From: an uncultured Oscillospiraceae bacterium
Lineage (GTDB): Bacteria > Bacillota > Clostridia > Oscillospirales > Oscillospiraceae
NCBI GenBank assembly: GCA_947630645.1
Contig: CANRIF010000008.1
Coordinates: 1 to 44,035, forward strand
DNA: 44,035 bases
Direction of reading: 5' to 3'
A program made the translations under genes and the position numbers. A model generated the notes under the pieces. It searched no databases, had not been told where the DNA came from, and saw only the letters and a list, made by a program, of their open reading frames with translations. The first letter of the stretch is position 1. Every line of letters starts with the position of its first letter. This document shows, in pieces, positions 23,123-29,957 of the stretch.

Positions 23123-24535
23123 TCAATTGTCCGTGCCATTCACCTTGTCCAGCCACGCCTGGGTGTTGGCGGCAAAGTCGACGGTGAGGACGGCCATCCC
23201 CCGGATGTTCGCGTTGCTCCAGGTGCCGTCCGCCGGAATGACCATCTGGTCGAAGGTATAGCTTCCCAGGTCCAGCGCCATCAGCAGCAGCGTCGCGCAG
23301 TCGCCCTCCGTCAGATCCGTGCGGACGCGAGGCAGGAATTCCTCCGCCAATCCGCTGATCTGGCCCAGGTCCATCGTCTTGGCCTTTTCGATGCACTTGG
23401 TGATCACGGTCCTCTGTCTGCCGGTCCGGGCAAAATCCGTCCCCACATACCGGACCCGGGCATAGGCCAGGGCTTGGTTGCCGTCGACATGGACGGTCCC
23501 GGCGGCGCTGGTGGAGAGGATGTCCGTCCCGGACGGGTTGCCGAGGAGGTTGTTGTGGTTGTTGATATAGGAGTTCATGACCTTGATCTCGTCCGCCGTC
23601 AGATCCAGGTCGATGCCGCCGAAGGCGTCCACGATGTCCATCACGATATAGAAGTTCACCACCACGCACCGGTCCACCGTGATGCCGAAGTTGGCCTTCA
23701 GCGTCTCCTTCAGCAGGTCCGTCCCCCCGTATACATACGCGGCGTTCAGCCGGTCGCTCCAGCTGCCGGGGATGGACAGGTAGATATCCCGCAAGAACGA
23801 TGTCAGCACCACCTTTTTGGTGGTCTTGTTGATGCTGGCCAGGATCATGCAGTCGGACCGCCCGCTCATGGCCTCGTCCCGGGCGTCCACGCCGATCAGC
23901 AGGATATTGAAGGTGTCGGTCTTATATAGGTCGGAGTCCTGCTCCATCTGCTCCAGGTTTTTCTGCAAGCTGTCCTCGATCTCGACGATCTCTTCCTCCG
24001 TGGCGGGGGACGCGGCGGGTTCCTCCTCCGGCTCCGGCTCGATGGTCGGGGAGGGCGAGGCGTCGGCGGCGGGCGTGGCCATCGGCTCGATGCGCCCCAT
24101 CAGGCTGAAATAGTGGTGGAACACCGCGTATGCGGTCCCGGCCAGCAGCGCCAGCACGGCCACCACGCAGATCACCACGATGGGCCACTTCTTCCTGCCT
24201 TTTTTCTTCCCCGCGGCTTGCGGCGCGGCCTGCTTGGGTGCCTGCCCCGCAGCATGGCTTGGCGCCTGCTTCGGCGCCTGGCCCGCAGCATGGCTTGGCG
24301 CCTGCTTCGGCGCCTGGCCCGCAGCATGGCTTGGCGCCTGCTTCGGCGCCTGATTCGCAATGTGGCTCGGGGCCTGTTTCGGCGCTTGCCCCACAGGCTG
24401 CCTCGGGGCCTGTTTCGGCGCTTGCCCCGCAGGCTGCTTCGGGGCCTGCTTCGGCGCCTGGCCCGCAGGCTGTTTCGGGGCCTGCTTCGGCGCCTGGCCT
24501 GCGGCCTGTCCGTTTTCCTTCCGCTTATCTTCCAC
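23123..24535 (-). CDS. LytR-CpsA-Psr family glycopolymer ligase with repetitive cytoplasmic tail
   Basis: 470 residues. Residues 14-109 are eight 12-residue units (consensus QAPKQAPSHAAG), basic and on the cytoplasmic side; KKKGRKKW precedes one transmembrane helix (~118-138). After an acidic linker, the LCP domain (~205-465) shows LLIGVDAR, SFLRDIYLSIPG, RLNAAYVYGG and YARVRYVGTDFARTGRQRT, with the Asp and Arg residues that hold the polyprenyl-pyrophosphate. The enzyme would attach a capsule or secondary wall polymer to peptidoglycan. It is the last gene after phosphatase, adaptor and kinase. The repetitive tail is not part of the family. Confidence 0.9.
   Translation of the reverse strand: MEDKRKENGQAAGQAPKQAPKQPAGQAPKQAPKQPAGQAPKQAPRQPVGQAPKQAPSHIANQAPKQAPSHAAGQAPKQAPSHAAGQAPKQAPSHAAGQAPKQAAPQAAGKKKGRKKWPIVVICVVAVLALLAGTAYAVFHHYFSLMGRIEPMATPAADASPSPTIEPEPEEEPAASPATEEEIVEIEDSLQKNLEQMEQDSDLYKTDTFNILLIGVDARDEAMSGRSDCMILASINKTTKKVVLTSFLRDIYLSIPGSWSDRLNAAYVYGGTDLLKETLKANFGITVDRCVVVNFYIVMDIVDAFGGIDLDLTADEIKVMNSYINNHNNLLGNPSGTDILSTSAAGTVHVDGNQALAYARVRYVGTDFARTGRQRTVITKCIEKAKTMDLGQISGLAEEFLPRVRTDLTEGDCATLLLMALDLGSYTFDQMVIPADGTWSNANIRGMAVLTVDFAANTQAWLDKVNGTDN
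24209..24496 (-). repeat. Eight tandem 36-bp coding repeats in the LCP gene
   Basis: Each unit encodes 12 residues. Three central units are identical or almost so at DNA level, pointing to recent slippage or unequal crossing-over; units 1-2 are QAPKQAPKQPAG, and the last is QAPKQAAPQAAG. Confidence 0.9.
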
Positions 24536-24660
24536 CGCTCAACACCTCCGTCGTGTGTTTCCTTTATAAGGCGATACCCGCCGCGGCACAGTGCAGACCG
24601 CAGCGGGCAGCGCGTGGCGACCGGTCTGGTCCTGGTCCTGTCCGGGGGACAGGCCGGAGA

Positions 24661-25404
24661 TCACCGATCCCCGTAATAGTGGCCGTAGGCCTTGTAATAG
24701 TGGCCGTAATACCGGCTGGAGGACATCTCCACGTCGTTCAGCACGCAGCCCAGGATGGGCGCCTTGGACGCCTCCAGCTGCTCCTTGCAGTGCTGCGCGT
24801 ACCGGTAACTCACCGCGCCTTCCTTCAACACCAGCACGGACCCGTCGCACACCTTGGCCACCACCGCCGCGTCGATAACGCTGCCGATGGGGGGCGTGTC
24901 CACGATGACGATGGAAAAGTCCTCTCTGGCCTTTTCGATCAGCTTGGCGAAGCGGTTGCTCCCCAGCAGCTCGCTGGGGTTGGGCGGGAACTGGCCAGAG
25001 AAGATGACGCTCAAGTTGGGGTAGTCGGTGGCGCACACGGTCTCCTCGTACTTCTTCCGCCCGATCAGGTAATAGGTCAGCCCCGCGCCGGGGTCTCCGC
25101 TGCGGCAGATGGCCTTCCGCATCAGCGACTTACGCAGGTCTGCGTCGATCAGCAGCGTGGAGCGGCCGGCCTCCGCGAAAGCCCGGGCCAGGTTGTAGCT
25201 GACCGTCGATTTGCCGTCGCCGGGCAGCGCGCTGGTCACGCACACGACCTCCACGCTGTCTCCGAAGAATTCGATATTGGTGCGGAGGGTCTTGAACGCC
25301 TCCTGGATCTCATAGTTCTGCAGGCCGGGGCGCAGGGCCACCATGGGCTGGCCCAGTTCCGTATCCACGGCGCCCGCGCCGTTGGTCTCGTTCATCATAG
25401 CCAT
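24661..25404 (-). CDS. BY-type tyrosine kinase (CpsD/YwqD family)
   Basis: 247 residues. EIQEAFKTLRTNI (32-44) is the oligomerisation motif; Walker A SALPGDGKST (58-67), Walker A' LLIDADL (84-90) and Walker B IVIVDT (165-170) are intact. The C-terminus (232-244) has seven tyrosines in YY-GHYY-KAY-GHYY clusters for autophosphorylation. In Firmicutes the kinase is activated by the separate Wzz-like adaptor, here encoded 9 bp upstream, and reversed by the PHP phosphatase at the head of the operon. Controls export or polymerisation of a surface polysaccharide. GGAGG precedes the ATG. Confidence 0.92.
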   Translation of the reverse strand: MAMMNETNGAGAVDTELGQPMVALRPGLQNYEIQEAFKTLRTNIEFFGDSVEVVCVTSALPGDGKSTVSYNLARAFAEAGRSTLLIDADLRKSLMRKAICRSGDPGAGLTYYLIGRKKYEETVCATDYPNLSVIFSGQFPPNPSELLGSNRFAKLIEKAREDFSIVIVDTPPIGSVIDAAVVAKVCDGSVLVLKEGAVSYRYAQHCKEQLEASKAPILGCVLNDVEMSSSRYYGHYYKAYGHYYGDR

Positions 25405-25413
25405 TGCTGCTGT

Positions 25414-26367
25414 TTACCTCCTCTGCGCCGGGGCGGGGGTCCGGCTCCCGGCGTCATGGGCGCCTGCGGGCCGGCTCTGGGTCCGGGCAGGACTGGCGCT
25501 CTGGGCCCGAGCGGGGCTGGCGCCCTGGGCTCTGGCCGGCGCGCCGCTCTGGCTCCTGGCCGGGCTGGCGCCCTGGGACCGGGCGGGGCTGGCGCTCTGG
25601 CCTCTGGCGGGAGCGCCGCTCTTCTTCTTGGCCGGGGCGCTGCCCGATTTCCTGCCGGAGCTTCCGCCTCTCTTGGACGGCGCCTCCGTGTCCACCTTGG
25701 GGACGGCCACCAGCGTGGTCAGGCCCAGGTATTTCTGGATGTCCTCCGAGGACTTGATGGTGTCGTCGGAGATGAACTGGATCAGCAGGACGACGAACAC
25801 CACGATGAACCCGATGGCCGCGGAAAGCACGGCCCACATCATGGTGGACGGAGAGGACTTCTCCGTGGGCAGGTTGGCCGCCTCCGCCATATTGACCGCT
25901 TCCACGTCCGTCACGCTCCGGATATGGGCCGCGGCGGTCTCCCGGATGCTGTTGGCGATCCGCTGGGCCATGGCGGGCGAGGGGTCCTCCACCGTGATGG
26001 CGATGATCCGGGTGTCGGACATATTCTCGACCTTGATCCGGTCCAGCAGATCCTCGTAGGTATCCTCCAGGGCGCACTCCTGTATGACGGATTCCAGCAC
26101 GTCCCGTGTGACGATCAACTCCTCGTAGTCCTTGGTCAGCTGGCTGGCCAGCTGCATATCGCTGTACGTCAGTGAGCCGCTGGTCTGCTGGTTCAGGATG
26201 ATGATCTTCGTGGTGGATTCATACTTCGGCGTGATCAGAAACTTGCAGATGGACAGTCCCGCCGCCAGCGTCACCACCATCGCCAGCAGGAAGATCCACC
26301 AGCGTTTGAGCATGAACAGAAAGATATCGACGAGATTTATTTCGATGACATCCTTATCTTTTTCCAT
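25414..26367 (-). CDS. Wzz/YveK-type chain-length adaptor with extended repetitive tail
   Basis: 317 residues. Two transmembrane helices (~14-40 and ~176-200) flank an extracellular Wzz domain; a short cytoplasmic part (LGLTTLVAVPKVD) is the usual kinase-activating end. It then continues for ~90 more residues (228-317) with a basic Ser/Ala/Pro/Gln/Arg tail of GASPARSQ-like units, not typical of the family. The gene precedes the kinase. It should control polymer chain length and switch the kinase on. Confidence 0.88.
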   Translation of the reverse strand: MEKDKDVIEINLVDIFLFMLKRWWIFLLAMVVTLAAGLSICKFLITPKYESTTKIIILNQQTSGSLTYSDMQLASQLTKDYEELIVTRDVLESVIQECALEDTYEDLLDRIKVENMSDTRIIAITVEDPSPAMAQRIANSIRETAAAHIRSVTDVEAVNMAEAANLPTEKSSPSTMMWAVLSAAIGFIVVFVVLLIQFISDDTIKSSEDIQKYLGLTTLVAVPKVDTEAPSKRGGSSGRKSGSAPAKKKSGAPARGQSASPARSQGASPARSQSGAPARAQGASPARAQSASPARTQSRPAGAHDAGSRTPAPAQRR

Positions 26368-26390
26368 ACGTTCCTTCCTTTATCCCGGAC

Positions 26391-27173
26391 TCACAGGTCC
26401 AGGAACTTCTCGGCGTTGCCGCGCATGATCTGGTATGCGTACTCTCCGCCGTATTTTTTCTCGATGATCTTCCGGCACTGGGCCATCTCCGGGGCGCGGT
26501 GGCTGCACCCGTGGGCGTCCGTGCCGATATAGTCCACGGTATGTTCCTCCAGGAGCCGGTGGGCGAAGCGTTTTGCCTCCGCGCCGCTCTTCCCGGTGAC
26601 AGTGCCGGCATTGACCTGGATGTGGACGCCGCTGTCGTGCAGGAAGGACACGCCGTCCATATCCTTCAGCAGGCACTCGTATCTCTCTGCGTGGGCCAGG
26701 ATCGGCTGATAGCCCTCGCTCGATATCCGGTCCAGGGCGTTCTGCATGGTCCTATAAAGGACGGCGGGGGAGAACTCCACCAGCACCATATCCGTGCCGT
26801 TCATCGTGCAAATGCCCTGCCCTTTGAGGCTCGGCAGCATATCGTCAAAATAGTATATCTCGTTGCCGGGATAGATCTGGATGGGGATACGCGCCGCGTC
26901 CGCGGCCCGTTGGACCCTCCACATGGCCCGCAGCACCGTCTCCGGGGAGGCCGTATACCGCCCCTGATGGAAGTGGGGCGTGGCGATCATGTCGGTGATC
27001 CCCTCGCTGGCGGCCAGCCGCAGCATGGCTACGGATCTTGCCAGCTCGCCGGGCCCGTCGTCCAGCCCGGGCAGGATGTGGCAGTGTACGTCCACCGCAC
27101 CCCACGAAAAGGCGTCCACGCGTTTGATCGTCCGTTCTCCCCTTTCCCCGGGACCGCCCGGCCCCGGAGGCAT
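26391..27173 (-). CDS. PHP-type tyrosine-protein phosphatase (CpsB/YwqE family)
   Basis: 260 residues if the ATG at 27173 is used. Metal-binding PHP motifs: DVHCHILPGLDDG, ATPHFHQGRY, ILAHAERYE and YIGTDAHG. It removes phosphate from the tyrosine cluster of the BY-kinase. The start is uncertain: the first ~18 residues are Pro/Gly-rich and not conserved in the family, and the best ribosome site (AAAGGGGAG) lies inside them, before an ATC-ATC-like context with no standard start at the right distance; the GTG at the VDAFSW segment is possible. Confidence 0.88.
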   Translation of the reverse strand: MPPGPGGPGERGERTIKRVDAFSWGAVDVHCHILPGLDDGPGELARSVAMLRLAASEGITDMIATPHFHQGRYTASPETVLRAMWRVQRAADAARIPIQIYPGNEIYYFDDMLPSLKGQGICTMNGTDMVLVEFSPAVLYRTMQNALDRISSEGYQPILAHAERYECLLKDMDGVSFLHDSGVHIQVNAGTVTGKSGAEAKRFAHRLLEEHTVDYIGTDAHGCSHRAPEMAQCRKIIEKKYGGEYAYQIMRGNAEKFLDL

Positions 27174-27248
27174 TGCGCGCCCCGCAGCCCCGGGCGGCGG
27201 ATCACGCGATGCTCGATACTATTTGGATTATAACACACAGCGGTTAAA

Positions 27249-27277
27249 ATTATAGCACACAAACGCCGCTGGCGCAA
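27249..27277 (-). promoter_or_regulatory. Promoter of the phosphatase-adaptor-kinase-LCP operon
   Basis: Minus strand: TTGCGC (27272-27277), 17-bp spacer, TATAAT (27249-27254). A second TATAAT with an extended TGT lies at 27227-27232, so two tandem starts are possible. Confidence 0.68.
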
Positions 27278-27369
27278 CGGTAGCTTGCCAAAATGATACA
27301 ATTTTCGCCGAAATGTCAATTTTCGCGAAGCCTGGCCCGGGCGTATCGTCTGTCCTGGCCAGCGGCCGC

Positions 27370-27404
27370 AAAAGGGCGCCCCGGAAGGTATCTGCCTTCC
27401 GGGG
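27370..27404 (-). terminator. Terminator of rplM-rpsI
   Basis: Arms CCCCGGAAGG (27379-27388) and CCTTCCGGGG (27395-27404), followed on the minus strand by CGCCCTTTTG. Confidence 0.75.
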
Positions 27405-27417
27405 TGTCTCGGCATTG

Positions 27418-27828
27418 TCAGCGTTTGGAGAACTGGGGGGCGCGGCGGGCGGCTTTGAGGCCGTACTTCTTGCGCTCCTTCATGCGCGGGTCGCGGGTCA
27501 GGAACCCGGCGGCCTTCAGCGGCGCGCGGTATTCCTCGTTGACCAGCAGCAGGGCACGGGCGATGCCGTGGCGGATGGCGCCGGCCTGGCCGGTGACGCC
27601 GCCGCCGGACACGGTGGCCTCGATGTCCACCTTGTCGGTGGTGCCGGTGGTGACCAGGGGCTGACGGACGATCAGCTTCAGGGTCTCCAGACCGAAGTAG
27701 TCGTCGATGCTGCGGCCGTTGACGGTGATGACGCCGGAGCCGCCGGGGATCAGGTGGACGCGGGCAACGGAACTCTTACGCCGGCCGGTGCCGTACAGGT
27801 ACGGGCGCTTGGACTGATAGGTAGCCAT
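27418..27828 (-). CDS. rpsI: 30S ribosomal protein S9
   Basis: 136 residues with the family signature [20 protein letters not shown] and the conserved C-terminal [17 protein letters not shown] that reaches the P site. The start overlaps the rplM stop by one base (TAATG), the normal L13-S9 pairing. Confidence 0.98.
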   Translation of the reverse strand: MATYQSKRPYLYGTGRRKSSVARVHLIPGGSGVITVNGRSIDDYFGLETLKLIVRQPLVTTGTTDKVDIEATVSGGGVTGQAGAIRHGIARALLLVNEEYRAPLKAAGFLTRDPRMKERKKYGLKAARRAPQFSKR

Positions 27829-28268
27829 TAGTTGTTGCCTCCTTCCACATACACTTCAGGCTTTTGGGCCGCGTGGGTATGCTCGCTGCCCTTGAACACG
27901 CGCAGGCGGGTCAGCTGGTTCTTGGCCATGGCGTTCTTCTGGAGCATCCCCCGCACCGCCAGGCGCATAGCCAACTCGGGCTTGGTGGCCATCAGGCGGC
28001 TGTACTGGGTCTCATGCAGGCCGCCGGGGTAGCCGGAGTGGGTCCGGTAATACTTCTGCTCCAGCTTCTTGCCGGTCAGCACCGCCTGCTCGGCGTTGAT
28101 GATGATGACGTAGTCGCCGCAGTCCACATGGGGGGTGTAGTCCACCTTCCGCTTGCCCCGCAGCAGGTCGGCGGCGATCACCGCGGTCTTGCCCATGGGC
28201 TTCCCGGCGGCGTCAAGCACGTACCACTTGCGGACGACATCGGCAGGCTTTACCATTGTCGTACTCAT
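27828..28268 (-). CDS. rplM: 50S ribosomal protein L13
   Basis: 146 residues. [42 protein letters not shown] and [11 protein letters not shown] are typical L13. ATG chosen behind GGAGGAAGACGA; upstream in-frame codons belong to the leader. Confidence 0.98.
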   Translation of the reverse strand: MSTTMVKPADVVRKWYVLDAAGKPMGKTAVIAADLLRGKRKVDYTPHVDCGDYVIIINAEQAVLTGKKLEQKYYRTHSGYPGGLHETQYSRLMATKPELAMRLAVRGMLQKNAMAKNQLTRLRVFKGSEHTHAAQKPEVYVEGGNN

Positions 28269-28306
28269 TCGTCTTCCTCCGAATATGATCATAAATGTAT
28301 TTCCAC

Positions 28307-28366
28307 GCTCTGCGCCCTTCCGAAAAGGCGCTCTATCTTTATAGCACACCGGGGAACGGGTGTCAA
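28307..28366 (-). promoter_or_regulatory. rplM promoter and candidate L13 leader hairpin
   Basis: Minus strand: TTGACA (28361-28366), 17-bp spacer, TATAAA (28338-28343). The transcript then starts with a hairpin (GAGCGCCTT with AAGGGCGC, 28307-28333) ~40 nt before the ribosome site, in the position of the known L13 autoregulatory leader; identity with that family was not tested. Confidence 0.65.
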
Positions 28367-28470
28367 TCACATTTTTAAAAAATTCTTCTTTTGCTCCTGA
28401 TATCTCCTGTTTTCTCATGATATCTCCTGGATGCGCGTTTTCGATTTTTCACTATGCGCCAGTTGATTTC

Positions 28471-28481
28471 TGTGTTATAAT
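28471..28481 (+). promoter_or_regulatory. Extended -10 promoter of the ThyX-like gene
   Basis: TGTGTTATAAT: a TATAAT box (28476-28481) with the TG extension and no clear -35. Confidence 0.6.
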
Positions 28482-28532
28482 GGTCAAAAAGCATTTTAAT
28501 ATAGATACAAGAAATCACCCAGGAGGTGCGAT

Positions 28533-29099
28533 ATGAGCGAGCTGAATACAAGGGTGCTGTTTTTCCAGCATGAGGACAACTGGCAGGACATCAAAAACGC
28601 CACCATGAACACCATCGGCAAGACCAAGGGCGCCTACCCCGACTCCAAGTGGAAGCGCCAGATCATCATGGCCGAACACTCCCCCATCCGCAAGATGAAG
28701 TTCGCCTGGCGCTGGGTGGACCTGCCCTATTGGGTCAGCGTACACTTCGTCCGCCACAAATTCGGCATCGAGCATTTCGTCAAGACCCAGCGCACCGACC
28801 GCACCGGCACCGACCGCACCGAGCTGCCCCAGGGCGCCCCGGTCAACCACGAGTGCGAGGCGGACGGCCAGGCCATGATCAACATCAGCCGCAAGCGGCT
28901 TTGCAATTGCGCCAGCCCCGAGACCCGGGCCGCCTGGCAGCTGGTGAAGGACGAGGTGGCGAAGGTGGAGCCGGAGCTGGCCAGCTGCATGGTACGGGAG
29001 TGCGTCTACCGGGGCTTCTGCCCGGAGATGTTCGGCTGCGGCTTTGCCGACACGGAACAATTCAAAAAGGAGCGGGAGGCCTACATCAAGGGCGAGTGA
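28533..29099 (+). CDS. Divergent ThyX-like (FAD-dependent thymidylate synthase family) protein
   Basis: 188 residues, shorter than usual ThyX (~220-250). MAEHSPIRKMKF, WVSVHFVRHKFGIEHFVKTQ and QAMINISRKRLCNCASPETR follow the ThyX order. However the signature RHRxxSxxxxSxRY reads RHKFGIEHFVKTQRT (74-88), losing both serines and the tyrosine, so dUMP methylation is doubtful; phage and clostridial relatives with such a motif are, as I recall, annotated as FAD-dependent thymidylate synthase. AGGAGGTGCGAT precedes the ATG and a terminator follows, so it is a single-gene unit. It might act on another nucleotide or be regulatory. Confidence 0.6.
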   Translation: MSELNTRVLFFQHEDNWQDIKNATMNTIGKTKGAYPDSKWKRQIIMAEHSPIRKMKFAWRWVDLPYWVSVHFVRHKFGIEHFVKTQRTDRTGTDRTELPQGAPVNHECEADGQAMINISRKRLCNCASPETRAAWQLVKDEVAKVEPELASCMVRECVYRGFCPEMFGCGFADTEQFKKEREAYIKGE

Positions 29100-29121
29100 G
29101 CCTTTCCCGGAAAGATATGGC

Positions 29122-29162
29122 GCGTGGATAGGGCGAAAAACCGCCCTATCCACGCTTTTTCT
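29122..29162 (+). terminator. Terminator of the ThyX-like gene
   Basis: Arms GCGTGGATAGGGCG and CGCCCTATCCACGC (14 bp, perfect), then TTTTT. Confidence 0.92.
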
Positions 29163-29215
29163 CCGCCATTTCACAAAAAATTAAGAAATTTTTTATGGAA
29201 ACCTATCAAAATGTG

Positions 29216-29244
29216 TTGCACTTTGGCGAAAGGTATGTTACAAT
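29216..29244 (+). promoter_or_regulatory. Promoter of the PurN-like gene
   Basis: TTGCAC (29216-29221), 17-bp spacer, TACAAT (29239-29244). The -10 lies in GTTACAATACGGTAAC, a small dyad. Confidence 0.72.
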
Positions 29245-29297
29245 ACGGTAACAAAGAGTTAAAAAGATGAATTTTGGCAAAGGAGGCGGTGCGCGCC

Positions 29298-29930
29298 ATG
29301 GTAAAAACAGTGATCCTGGTATCCGGCGGCGGGACGAACCTGCAAGCGGTCATGGACTCCCACCTGTTCGGGGAGATCCCCAACTGTGAGCTGACCGCCG
29401 TCATCTCCTCCGACCCGGAGGCCTACGCCCTGATCCGCGCCAAGAGCGCCAACCTTCCCACCTATGTGGTGGACCGTTCGCTGTTCCCCAACGTCCAGTC
29501 CTTCAACACCGCCGTGGAGCAGAAACTCCAGGACCTGGACGCGGAGTTGGTGGTGCTGGCGGGCTACGTCTACGACCTGGGCCCCGGCGCGCTTCGCAGC
29601 TATGAGGACCACATCATCAACGTCTGTCCCAGCCTTCTTCCCGCCTTTGGCGATTGCGACATGAACTCCATGGAGCCATACGAGCAGGCCATCGCCGCAG
29701 GCGTGAAGCTGTCCGGCGCCACCGCCTATTTCGTCACCGCCGGGCGGACCGGGCCGATCATCCTCCAGCAGGCCGTGGAGGTCTGGGAGGGCGACACGCC
29801 CAAGACCCTCCAGCGGCGCATCATGGAGGAGGCGGAGTGGAAGCTGCTGCCGAAGGCCATCGCCATGTTCTGCCAGGGGCAGCTGCGGGTAGAAAACGGG
29901 CTCGTGCATATCGCGGGCGAACGAAAATAA
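29298..29930 (+). CDS. PurN-like formyltransferase homologue with altered active site
   Basis: 210 residues with the PurN fold: VSGGGTNLQAVMD (8-20) for the ribonucleotide phosphate, LVVLAGYVYDL, INVCPSLLPAF and ATAYFVTAGRTGPIILQ. Normal PurN uses Asn-x-His in NIHPSLLP and an Asp in the later DGGP/DTGP loop. Here Asn108 remains, His is replaced by Cys110, and the Asp position is Arg150/Thr151 in a shortened loop. Formyl transfer to GAR by the standard mechanism is therefore unlikely. No pur genes adjoin. AAAGGAGG precedes the ATG with an 11-base spacing. Probably a neofunctionalised paralogue; naming it purN would mislead. Confidence 0.8.
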   Translation: MVKTVILVSGGGTNLQAVMDSHLFGEIPNCELTAVISSDPEAYALIRAKSANLPTYVVDRSLFPNVQSFNTAVEQKLQDLDAELVVLAGYVYDLGPGALRSYEDHIINVCPSLLPAFGDCDMNSMEPYEQAIAAGVKLSGATAYFVTAGRTGPIILQQAVEVWEGDTPKTLQRRIMEEAEWKLLPKAIAMFCQGQLRVENGLVHIAGERK

Positions 29931-29957
29931 ACAAACGATTGATAGGGGAGCTTGAAA

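Noticed and set aside
24209-24496. 36-bp direct repeats that could suggest a CRISPR array
   Set aside because: The units are contiguous with no spacers and are in frame inside the LCP gene, coding for 12-residue protein repeats.
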